From Limnohabitans sp. Rim8 (GTDB taxonomy: Bacteria > Pseudomonadota > Gammaproteobacteria > Burkholderiales > Burkholderiaceae_C), in assembly GCA_945897795.1 (NCBI GenBank), contig CAMDFT010000011.1, positions 1 through 54,283 of the forward strand: a stretch of 54,283 bases of DNA. The letters are read 5' to 3'. The notes under the pieces were generated by a model. The model had not been told where the DNA came from. It saw only the letters and a program-made list of their open reading frames with translations, and ran no database searches. The position numbers were made by a program, and so were the translations under genes. Below, in pieces: positions 47,123 through 54,283 of this stretch (position 1 is the first letter of the stretch; every line of letters starts with the position of its first letter).

Positions 47123-48622
47123 GTGATCACCGAACTTGAATTCAAAAGCCTGGCCAGTCAAGGCTACAACCGCATTCCCCTCATACTGGAAGCCTTTGCG
47201 GACCTGGAAACCCCCCTGTCGCTTTACCTGAAGCTGGCCCACACCAAGGACAACGGCAAATACAGTTTTTTGCTTGAATCGGTGGTGGGCGGCGAACGGT
47301 TTGGACGCTACAGCTTCATTGGCCTGCCCGCCCGCACTTTGTTGCGCGCCAGCGGTTTTGGTGCCGAGGCCAAGACCGAAGTGGTGCGCGACGGTCTTGT
47401 GATCGAGACTGCAGACGGTAACCCCCTCGATTTCATTGAGCAATACCAAAAGCGTTTCAAGGTGGCCTTGCGCCCGGGATTGCCGCGTTTTTGTGGTGGC
47501 TTAGCGGGCTATTTTGGCTACGACGCCGTGCGCTATATCGAGAAAAAACTCGAAAATTCCTGCCCACCCGACACCTTGGGCACGCCAGACATCTTGCTAC
47601 TGCAGTGTGAAGAACTGGCCGTGATCGACAACCTGTCGGGCAAGCTCTACCTGATTGTTTACGCCGACCCCGCCACGCCCGAGGCCTATGTGGCAGCCAA
47701 AAAACGACTGCGCGACCTGAAAGAGCAGCTCAAGTACTCGGTGAGCGCTCCGGTCGTCAAACCCACCCAGTCGTACCCGGCCGAGCGTGACTTTGCCAAG
47801 GCCGATTACATCGCTGCTGTGGAAAAAGCCAAGGAGCTCATTGCAGGCGGCGACTTCATGCAGGTGCAAGTGGGGCAACGCATCAAGAAGCGGTACACCG
47901 AGAGCCCACTCTCGCTGTACCGGGCGCTGCGCTCGCTGAATCCCAGCCCCTACATGTATTTCTACAACTTCGGTGACTTCCATGTCGTCGGGGCCAGCCC
48001 AGAAATTTTGGTGCGCCAAGAGCAAACCGAAGAGGGCGCCAAAGTCATCATCCGCCCCTTGGCAGGCACACGCCCACGCGGCGCAACCCCGGAAAAAGAC
48101 AAGGCTGCAGAACAGGAATTGATCAACGACCCGAAAGAGCGGGCTGAGCATGTGATGCTGATCGATCTGGCGCGCAACGACATTGGCCGCATCGCCCAAA
48201 TTGGCTCGGTCAAGGTGACGGAGGCCTTTGTGGTGGAGCGCTACAGCCACGTCATGCACATCGTGAGCAACGTCGAAGGCCTGCTGAACGAGGGCATGAG
48301 CAACATGGACGTGCTCAAAGCCACCTTCCCGGCCGGTACTTTGACCGGTGCCCCCAAGGTGCATGCGATGGAGCTGATCGACCAGTTTGAGCCCGTAAAG
48401 CGCGGCATTTATGGTGGGGCGTGTGGCTACATCAGTTATGCGGGCGACATGGACGTGGCCATTGCGATTCGCACCGCCGTCATCAAGGACCAGACGCTGT
48501 ATGTGCAGGCTGCTGCGGGGGTGGTGGCCGATTCGGTGCCTGAGATGGAATGGCGCGAAACCGAACACAAGGCGCGCGCCTTGTTGCGGGCCAGTGAGTT
48601 GGTCGAAGAAGGCTTGGAGTGA
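47123..48622 (+). CDS. trpE: anthranilate synthase component I
   Basis: A 499-residue enzyme making anthranilate from chorismate with TrpG. The feedback site segment LLES is present ([21 protein letters not shown]), followed by the chorismate-binding domain: [53 protein letters not shown] and [22 protein letters not shown] start with ggagg upstream. Regulated by the leader 46905-47000 (inference). Confidence 0.97.
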   Translation: MITELEFKSLASQGYNRIPLILEAFADLETPLSLYLKLAHTKDNGKYSFLLESVVGGERFGRYSFIGLPARTLLRASGFGAEAKTEVVRDGLVIETADGNPLDFIEQYQKRFKVALRPGLPRFCGGLAGYFGYDAVRYIEKKLENSCPPDTLGTPDILLLQCEELAVIDNLSGKLYLIVYADPATPEAYVAAKKRLRDLKEQLKYSVSAPVVKPTQSYPAERDFAKADYIAAVEKAKELIAGGDFMQVQVGQRIKKRYTESPLSLYRALRSLNPSPYMYFYNFGDFHVVGASPEILVRQEQTEEGAKVIIRPLAGTRPRGATPEKDKAAEQELINDPKERAEHVMLIDLARNDIGRIAQIGSVKVTEAFVVERYSHVMHIVSNVEGLLNEGMSNMDVLKATFPAGTLTGAPKVHAMELIDQFEPVKRGIYGGACGYISYAGDMDVAIAIRTAVIKDQTLYVQAAAGVVADSVPEMEWRETEHKARALLRASELVEEGLE

Positions 48623-48624
48623 TC

Positions 48625-49206
48625 ATGGCGAAAAAAATCAAACTCCTGATGGTCGACAACTATGACTCCTTCACCTTCAACATCGTGCAGTACTTTGGTG
48701 AACTGGGTGCAGAGGTCGAAGTCTTTCGCAACGACGAAATCACCCTGGAAGGCATTGCGGCCCGCCAGCCAGACCGTTTGGTGATTTCGCCTGGGCCCTG
48801 TTCTCCAGCCGAGGCGGGCATTTCGGTGGCGGCCATTCAACACTTCGCGGGCAAGTTGCCCATTTTGGGCGTGTGCTTGGGGCATCAGAGCATTGGCGCA
48901 GCCTTTGGGGGCCAAATCGTTCGGGCTCAAGAATTGATGCACGGCAAAACCAGTGTCATCACCACCACGCAACAAGGCGTGTTTGCGGGCTTGCCTGAAC
49001 AATTCACCGTCAACCGCTACCACTCGCTGGCCATTGAGCGGGCTACTTGCCCGCCTTGCCTGAAAGTCACGGCCTGGACCGATGATGGTGAGATCATGGG
49101 CGTACGCCACACCGAACTCGACATCGAGGGCGTGCAGTTTCACCCGGAATCCATCCTCACCGAGCATGGCCACGCCATGCTCAAGAACTTTCTGGAGCGG
49201 CCATGA
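48625..49206 (+). CDS. trpG: anthranilate synthase component II (glutamine amidotransferase)
   Basis: A 193-residue class I amidotransferase. [17 protein letters not shown] at the start, [10 protein letters not shown], the nucleophile Cys in [12 protein letters not shown], and His-Glu in [13 protein letters not shown]. It supplies ammonia to TrpE and, in many bacteria, to PabB. ATG 48625 follows ggag; the in-frame GTG at 48619 overlaps the trpE stop and is less likely. Confidence 0.97.
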   Translation: MAKKIKLLMVDNYDSFTFNIVQYFGELGAEVEVFRNDEITLEGIAARQPDRLVISPGPCSPAEAGISVAAIQHFAGKLPILGVCLGHQSIGAAFGGQIVRAQELMHGKTSVITTTQQGVFAGLPEQFTVNRYHSLAIERATCPPCLKVTAWTDDGEIMGVRHTELDIEGVQFHPESILTEHGHAMLKNFLERP

Positions 49207-50270
49207 TTGATTTACGCAGCGACACCGTCACCCAGCCCACCGCCGCCATGCGCGAGGCCATGCTGGCAGCACCCGTGGGCGACGATGTATTTGGTGATGA
49301 CCCCACGGTCAACGCCTTGCAGGAACACATCGCACAGATCACCGGCAAAGAAGCGGCGCTGTTCATGCCTTCGGGTACGCAGAGCAACCTGTGCGCCCTG
49401 ATGGCACATTGCGAGCGGGGCGACGAGTACATCGTGGGCCAAAACGCCCACACTTACCGCTACGAAGGCGGCGGCGCGGCCGTGCTGGGCAGTATTCAGC
49501 CGCAGCCCCTGCCGCAAAGCAAAGTAGGCGAAATGGCGCTGGCCGACATCGCCGCAGCCATCAAACCCATCGATTGCCACTTTGCCCGAACACGCTTGCT
49601 GGCGCTGGAAAACACCTGGAACGGCCACCCTATGTCGTCTGCTTATCTGGCGCAAGCCACAGGCTTGGCCCGGCAGCATGGCTTGGCCGTGCATCTGGAC
49701 GGCGCACGGCTGTTCAATGCGGCCGTGGCACAGGCCGAGGGTGGATCGGTCACGGCCAGCGTGCGCCGCATCGTGGACCACTTCGACAGCGTCTCCGTGT
49801 GTTTCAGCAAGGGCTTGGGCGCGCCTGTGGGCTCGGCCTTGTGCGGCTCGCATGAACTGATCGCCAAGGCGCTGCGCTGGCGCAAGGTGCTGGGCGGTGG
49901 TTTGCGCCAGTCCGGCATTTTGGCCGCTGCGGCTTTGCACGCGCTGGACCACCATGTCGAGCGCTTGGCCGATGACCATGCGCTGGCGCAGCGGCTGGCC
50001 CAAGGCCTGCAAGGTGTGCCGGGCCTGAGTGTGCGTTCTGCGCAAACCAATATTGTGTTTGTGGATGTGGCCGATGGCCGAGGCCCCGCCTTGTTGGCCG
50101 ATCTCAAAGCCCAGGGTGTTTTGGCCACGGGCTTGATTGGATTGCGCTTTGTCACGCACCTGGGGGTGGATGCTGCAGGCATCGACCAGGCCATAGCCTG
50201 CATCCAGCGCTTTATGGTGAACACATCTGCACAGATAAGCCCTGCTTCCACCCGAGTAGGCATTTACTGA
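49203..50270 (+). CDS. low-specificity L-threonine aldolase
   Basis: A 355-residue PLP enzyme that splits threonine to glycine and acetaldehyde. Start [20 protein letters not shown] with the family RSDT motif, then [44 protein letters not shown], and the PLP lysine in [12 protein letters not shown]. The last 15 residues are poorly conserved. It overlaps trpG by 4 bp and sits inside the trp gene order, where it has no known role in tryptophan synthesis. Confidence 0.93.
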   Translation: MIDLRSDTVTQPTAAMREAMLAAPVGDDVFGDDPTVNALQEHIAQITGKEAALFMPSGTQSNLCALMAHCERGDEYIVGQNAHTYRYEGGGAAVLGSIQPQPLPQSKVGEMALADIAAAIKPIDCHFARTRLLALENTWNGHPMSSAYLAQATGLARQHGLAVHLDGARLFNAAVAQAEGGSVTASVRRIVDHFDSVSVCFSKGLGAPVGSALCGSHELIAKALRWRKVLGGGLRQSGILAAAALHALDHHVERLADDHALAQRLAQGLQGVPGLSVRSAQTNIVFVDVADGRGPALLADLKAQGVLATGLIGLRFVTHLGVDAAGIDQAIACIQRFMVNTSAQISPASTRVGIY

Positions 50271-50274
50271 AGCC

Positions 50275-50970
50275 ATGCCCGAAACGCAGCAAGTCCTGAT
50301 GTTTATGCTGGCCGGTGTGCTGCTCAACCTCACGCCCGGGCCGGATGTGCTCTACATCGTCAACCAGTCGTTGCGCGGTGGTGTGCGGCGTGGGTTGGTC
50401 GCCGCCTGGGGCGTCACGGCGGGGTGTTTCGTGCATGTGGCTGCAGCCGCTTTGGGACTGGGGGCCGTTTTGGCCACCTCGGCAGACGCCTTCAATCTGA
50501 TCAAGTGGATGGGTGCCGCATACCTGTTGTGGATGGGAGGGCGTCTGTTGTGGCGCACATCCCCAAGCCCTGGCGATAGCGCGATGGCCCATCAACAGTC
50601 GGGGATGGCCCACTCTGGCCAGCATGGGGATGTGCTTGCCTCCAAAGAAGAGAGCGGTTTGCTGGCCGTTTTCTTTGGCGCTTTTGCCACAAACGCCCTG
50701 AACCCGAAAGTGGCGCTGTTTTTTCTGGCCTTTGTGCCGCAATTCATCCCAGCGCAAGCCACCGACCCAGCCTGGTCTTTCGTGCTCTTGGGCTGCTTGT
50801 TTAACCTGAACAGTTTGCTGGTGTGCATGGGCTGGGCCTTGGCCGCCTCTTGGCTGGCTCACCGGGCCCAAGGCATGCAGCGCGTCATGCACCACATGGA
50901 CCGGCTGGCCGGTTTGCTGTTTGTCGGCTTTGGTCTGAAGCTCGCCTTGACCGATGCGCCTTCGCACTGA
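50275..50970 (+). CDS. LysE/RhtB-family amino-acid exporter
   Basis: A 231-residue membrane protein of about six helices. Signature LNLTPGPDVLYIVNQSLRGG at the first helix end, GVTAGCFVHVAAAALGLGAV, YLLWMGGRLLW and NPKVALFFLAFVPQF. A His/Ser-rich loop (MAHQQSGMAHSGQHGDV) in the middle is longer than usual. Four bp after the threonine aldolase gene, so a threonine or homoserine export role is plausible. The substrate is not deducible from sequence. Confidence 0.92.
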   Translation: MPETQQVLMFMLAGVLLNLTPGPDVLYIVNQSLRGGVRRGLVAAWGVTAGCFVHVAAAALGLGAVLATSADAFNLIKWMGAAYLLWMGGRLLWRTSPSPGDSAMAHQQSGMAHSGQHGDVLASKEESGLLAVFFGAFATNALNPKVALFFLAFVPQFIPAQATDPAWSFVLLGCLFNLNSLLVCMGWALAASWLAHRAQGMQRVMHHMDRLAGLLFVGFGLKLALTDAPSH

Positions 50971-51009
50971 ATATTTCTACGAAACCCATCATCCAAGAGG
51001 AAACCCACC

Positions 51010-52038
51010 ATGCCCATCACCCCTCAGGAAGCGCTGCAACGCACCATCGAGCACCGCGAAATTTTTCATGACGAGATGCTGCACATCATGCGCATGATCA
51101 TGAATGGTGCGTTGTCACCCGTCATGACGGCGGCGCTCATTACGGGTCTGCGCGTGAAGAAGGAAACCATTGGCGAAATCACCGCCGCCGCCCAGGTCAT
51201 GCGCGAGTTTTCGACCAAGGTGCACGTGCCCGATCCCACGCACCTGGTGGACATCGTGGGCACGGGGGGCGATGGGGCCCACACCTTCAACATCTCGACC
51301 TGCGCCATGTTTGTGGCCGCGGCTGCTGGGGCCAAAACCGCCAAGCACGGTGGGCGCAGCGTCAGCAGCAAATCGGGCAGCGCCGATGTGGTCGAGGCGC
51401 TGGGTGGCAACATCCACCTGTCGCCAGAGCAGATCGCGCGCTCGATCGAAGAAGTGGGCATCGGCTTCATGTTTGCGCCCAACCACCACCCGGCCATGAA
51501 AAACGTGGCCCCGGTGCGCAAAGAGTTGGGTGTCCGCACGATTTTCAACATCCTCGGCCCCTTGACCAACCCGGCCAGCGCACCGAACATCTTGATGGGT
51601 GTGTTCCACTCCGACCTGGTGGGCATTCAGGTGCGTGCCCTGCAACGCTTGGGGGCTGAACATGCGGTGGTGGTTTATGGGCGGGATGGCATGGACGAAA
51701 TCAGCCTGGGCGCAGCCACCTTGGTGGGCGAGCTCAAAAACGGCCAGATCACCGAATACGAAATTCACCCCGAGGACTTTGGTCTGACCATGGCCAGCAA
51801 CCGGGCCCTGAGAGTGGACACGCCCGAGGAGTCCATGGCCATGCTGCGGGGTGTGCTGGACAATCAGCTTGGCGCAGCGCGCGACATCGTCATGATCAAT
51901 GCAGGCGCAGCCCTTTACGCGGCTAACGTGGCCAGCAGCATCACCGATGGTCTTGCGCTTGCACGTGTGGCCATCGAATCCGGTGCGGCCAAAGCCAAGC
52001 TGGCGCAGTTTGTGGCCTTTGGCCAGAAGGCGTCCTGA
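51010..52038 (+). CDS. trpD: anthranilate phosphoribosyltransferase
   Basis: A 342-residue enzyme. Signature [20 protein letters not shown] with the PRPP-binding Gly loop, [20 protein letters not shown], and the metal-binding DE pair (GMDEIS). It joins PRPP to anthranilate. Preceded by agaggaa. 39 bp after the exporter gene. Confidence 0.97.
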   Translation: MPITPQEALQRTIEHREIFHDEMLHIMRMIMNGALSPVMTAALITGLRVKKETIGEITAAAQVMREFSTKVHVPDPTHLVDIVGTGGDGAHTFNISTCAMFVAAAAGAKTAKHGGRSVSSKSGSADVVEALGGNIHLSPEQIARSIEEVGIGFMFAPNHHPAMKNVAPVRKELGVRTIFNILGPLTNPASAPNILMGVFHSDLVGIQVRALQRLGAEHAVVVYGRDGMDEISLGAATLVGELKNGQITEYEIHPEDFGLTMASNRALRVDTPEESMAMLRGVLDNQLGAARDIVMINAGAALYAANVASSITDGLALARVAIESGAAKAKLAQFVAFGQKAS

Positions 52039-52084
52039 GCCATTTCAAAAAACGGTGCCACCGAGCCCGCACAGAAAGAAAATC

Positions 52085-52873
52085 ATGAGTGACATCTTGG
52101 ACAAAATCGTCGCGGTCAAACGCGAAGAAGTGGCTGCGGCCCTGAAGCAAAAATCGCTGGCCGTGGTGCGCGCCGATGCCGAAAGCCGCGTGCTGACCCG
52201 TGACTTTGAAGGCGCTATGCTTGCCAAGATCGCCGCCGGCCAAGCTGCGGTGATCGCCGAAATCAAAAAAGCCAGCCCTTCAAAAGGCGTGCTGCGTGCC
52301 GACTTCATCCCGGCCGACATCGCCCAAAGCTATGCTGAGCATGGCGCAGCGTGCTTGTCTGTTTTAACGGACAAGCAGTTTTTTCAGGGCAGCGTGGACT
52401 TCCTGAAGCAAGCCCGTGCCAGCTGCGACCTGCCGGTGCTGCGCAAGGATTTCATGATCGATGCCTATCAGGTGTACGAAGCCCGGGCCATGGGGGCTGA
52501 TGCCATCTTGCTGATTGCCGCCTGTCTGGACGATGCCCACATGGCCGAGATGGAAGCCGTGGCCCGCAGCCTGGACATGGCCGTGTTGGTGGAAGTGCAC
52601 GACAACGCCGAACTGGAGCGCGCTTTGAAACTGAAAACGCGCCTGGTCGGCATCAACAACCGCAACCTGAAAACCTTCGAAGTGTCCCTGCAGACCACCC
52701 TGGACATGTTGCCCGATGTACCGGCTGATCGTTTGTTGGTCACCGAAAGCGGTATTCAAACCCCAGAAGATGTCCTTCGGATGCGCGAGGCGAAAGTCAA
52801 TGCATTTTTGGTGGGCGAAGCTTTCATGCGTTCGAGCGAGCCCGGTGAGGCGCTGTCCAAACTATTTGCCTGA
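52085..52873 (+). CDS. trpC: indole-3-glycerol phosphate synthase
   Basis: A 262-residue TIM barrel. Blocks: [20 protein letters not shown] (catalytic Lys), [36 protein letters not shown] and [13 protein letters not shown]. No fused TrpF domain. The stop overlaps the ung start by one base. trpF, trpB and trpA must be elsewhere. Confidence 0.97.
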   Translation: MSDILDKIVAVKREEVAAALKQKSLAVVRADAESRVLTRDFEGAMLAKIAAGQAAVIAEIKKASPSKGVLRADFIPADIAQSYAEHGAACLSVLTDKQFFQGSVDFLKQARASCDLPVLRKDFMIDAYQVYEARAMGADAILLIAACLDDAHMAEMEAVARSLDMAVLVEVHDNAELERALKLKTRLVGINNRNLKTFEVSLQTTLDMLPDVPADRLLVTESGIQTPEDVLRMREAKVNAFLVGEAFMRSSEPGEALSKLFA

Positions 52874-53634
52874 TGTCCCGCATGCTGGTTCAGCAGAGTC
52901 TGGCGTTTGAAGATAGCGCCTTGGTGGCCGATCGGTTGCTGAGCTGGCCCCCAGATTTACAAAAACTGGATGAGGGGTGGCGGACGCATGTGGTCAAGTT
53001 TTTGACCTCGCCGGTTGGGCAAGCCTTGTCTGCGCGTATGACCGATACCCTGAGTTCTGGGGCCATCATCTATCCACCAGATCCTTTCCGGGCGCTGAGC
53101 TTGACCCCGCTGAGCCAGGTGCGTGTGGTGATTCTGGGTCAAGACCCTTACCACGGACCGGGCCAGGCAGAAGGATTGGCCTTTTCGGTGGCGTCTGGGG
53201 TGCGCTTGCCACCCAGTTTGCGCAATATTTTCAAGGAGTTGCAGCAAAGTCTGGGTGTGCCTATGCCCACGAACGGGTCTCTGGTGCGCTGGGCAAGGCA
53301 AGGGGTCTTGCTGCTCAACACTTGTTTGACGGTACAAGACGGCCAAGCGGCCAGCCATGCTCGCTGGGGTTGGGAGATTTTGAGCGATGAACTGGTCAAA
53401 AATGTAGCCCAAAACGCTACGCCGGTGGTGTTCATGTTGTGGGGTTCGCAAGCTCAGGCCAAAAAGACGTTGATCGAACAAGCCGCAAGCGCTGCCAAGC
53501 ATTTGGTGCTGCTGGCCAATCACCCTTCTCCCCTTTCGGCCTTGCGCCGCCCCGTGCCCTTTTTAGGCTGCGATCATTTTGCTCAGGCGAATGCTTTTCT
53601 TGAGGAATGCGGCGGAAAAGCCATCGATTGGTGA
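52873..53634 (+). CDS. ung: uracil-DNA glycosylase (family 1)
   Basis: A 253-residue DNA repair enzyme. The catalytic Asp is in VVILGQDPYHGPGQAEGLAF. LNTCLTVQDGQAASH is the uracil-binding Asn region (Thr-Cys variant of LLLNTxLTV) and HPSPLSALR supplies the catalytic His. It starts in the trpC stop (TGATG), so is cotranscribed with trp genes. Confidence 0.97.
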   Translation: MSRMLVQQSLAFEDSALVADRLLSWPPDLQKLDEGWRTHVVKFLTSPVGQALSARMTDTLSSGAIIYPPDPFRALSLTPLSQVRVVILGQDPYHGPGQAEGLAFSVASGVRLPPSLRNIFKELQQSLGVPMPTNGSLVRWARQGVLLLNTCLTVQDGQAASHARWGWEILSDELVKNVAQNATPVVFMLWGSQAQAKKTLIEQAASAAKHLVLLANHPSPLSALRRPVPFLGCDHFAQANAFLEECGGKAIDW

Positions 53635-53651
53635 AAATTTCGTGGGCCATC

Positions 53652-53681
53652 TTGCAGCGCGTCACAAAAAGATGGCATAAT
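53652..53681 (+). promoter_or_regulatory. probable promoter of the tRNA-tuf transcript
   Basis: TTGCAG (53652-53657), an 18-bp spacer, and CATAAT (53676-53681), 15 bp before tRNA-Tyr. The same hexamers precede rplN. A TAATAT overlaps as an alternative minus 10. Confidence 0.55.
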
Positions 53682-53696
53682 ATGAGGCTCGCTTCT

Positions 53697-53782
53697 GGAG
53701 GGGTGCCCGAGTGGCTAAAGGGGGCAGACTGTAAATCTGTTGGCTTACGCCTACACTGGTTCGAATCCAGTCTCCTCCACCA
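53697..53782 (+). tRNA. tRNA-Tyr (GTA)
   Basis: An 86-nt class II tRNA with long variable arm, acceptor ggagggg pairing with ctcctcc, anticodon GTA in loop ctgtaaa, encoded CCA. First of the tRNA trio leading to tuf. Confidence 0.94.
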
Positions 53783-53869
53783 GCAAACTGGCTTAAGCCG
53801 GATTGATTTGAGCAATTGGAAATGGTTTCCAAGCATTGGCGCAGCAACCACTCGTGCGGCGCAATCAGT

Positions 53870-53943
53870 GCGGGAGTAGTTTAATGGTAGAACCTTAGCC
53901 TTCCAAGCTAATGACACGGGTTCGATTCCCGTTTCCCGCTCCA
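53870..53943 (+). tRNA. tRNA-Gly (TCC)
   Basis: A 74-nt tRNA: acceptor gcgggag/ttcccgc, anticodon loop cttccaa with anticodon TCC, T-loop ttcgatt, encoded CCA. Confidence 0.94.
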
Positions 53944-53974
53944 TCGAACCGGTTGAAGTTTGTTAGATGTTTTC

Positions 53975-54049
<75 letters not shown>

Positions 54050-54122
54050 GTTTTGGGGCGTACATCGTAAGTTGTGCGCCCTCAGTTTTGGTTGTTGACC
54101 GCTACTTTTCGGAGTCGAAGAT

Positions 54123-54283
54123 ATGGCAAAAGAGAAATTTGAACGGACCAAGCCCCACGTCAACGTGGGCACCATCGGTCACGTTGACCACGGCAAAACC
54201 ACGCTGACTGCCGCCATCACCACCGTGTTGGCTGCCAAGTTCGGCGGTGCTGCCAAAGCGTACGACCAGATCGACGCTGCACC
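54123..54283 (+). CDS. tuf: translation elongation factor Tu (5' part, cut by window end)
   Basis: The first 53 codons, beginning [20 protein letters not shown]. The P-loop GHVDHGKTT is complete, then [22 protein letters not shown]-Tu carries aminoacyl-tRNA to the ribosome. The tRNA-Tyr-Gly-Thr-tuf order is the classic tufB arrangement; trpT-secE-nusG would be expected beyond the edge. Confidence 0.97.
   Translation, partial: MAKEKFERTKPHVNVGTIGHVDHGKTTLTAAITTVLAAKFGGAAKAYDQIDAA

Overview
The window comes from a betaproteobacterium of the order Burkholderiales, most likely a Comamonadaceae-type freshwater genus. This is inferred from protein style and gene order (an rplN-led ribosomal operon behind glpK, a tRNA-Tyr/Gly/Thr-tuf block, a tctC/Bug-type solute receptor, and trpE-trpG separated from trpD-trpC). 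No species can be named from the sequence alone.

Region 1 (1-1.09 kb) is a genetic scrapyard. The 5' end of an insertion sequence leaves the window to the left. It is followed by an internal piece of glyceraldehyde-3-phosphate dehydrogenase fused in frame to the middle of an ABC-transporter ATPase, then a tail of a RhuM-like protein. Next come a decayed operator array and the last codons of a type I restriction R subunit (hsdR-like).

Region 2 (1.09-21.5 kb) is a complete nitrate-respiration and nitrosative-stress block. Leftward genes encode a di-iron Fe-S repair protein (YtfE/RIC) and a nitronate monooxygenase. Rightward genes encode a B12-dependent ribonucleotide reductase (NrdJ), the NO sensor NsrR overlapping the nitrate two-component system NarX-NarL, two NarK transporters and narGHJI. 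Downstream in the same direction lie a parvulin-type isomerase, a beta-carbonic anhydrase, a nitroreductase-family protein and a hemerythrin-domain protein. NsrR-like palindromes precede ytfE/nrdJ and nsrR, so the NO response and nitrate respiration look wired together. Molybdenum-cofactor genes are not in the window.

Region 3 (21.5-23.3 kb) mirrors region 1: an IS3-family transposase tail, a second hsdR-like 3' remnant, and an intact fic gene. The fic promoter carries four half-sites in alternating orientation, each exactly 17 bp from the next. The same 17-bp geometry, decayed, sits next to the left hsdR remnant. The nitrate block is therefore bracketed by two related relic loci about 21 kb apart.

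Region 4 (23.3-33.8 kb) is ordinary accessory and housekeeping chromosome. It holds a membrane VTT-domain/flavin disulfide reductase fusion with a short dispersed repeat inside its reading frame, and a DUF3047 exported protein. Then come an IclR-regulated Rieske oxygenase/Bug receptor/dehydrogenase cluster, ubiA, proC and glpK.

Region 5 (33.9-42.9 kb) is the spc-alpha ribosomal protein operon (rplN to rplQ with secY and rpoA), followed by initiator tRNA-Met and a strong terminator.

Region 6 (43-54.3 kb) holds cinA-pgpA-thiL-apaG (leftward), then rpe-gph. After these is a trp locus with a leader peptide containing two Trp codons, trpE-trpG, an inserted threonine aldolase/LysE-type exporter pair, trpD-trpC and ung. 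The window ends with tRNA-Tyr, tRNA-Gly, tRNA-Thr and the start of tuf.
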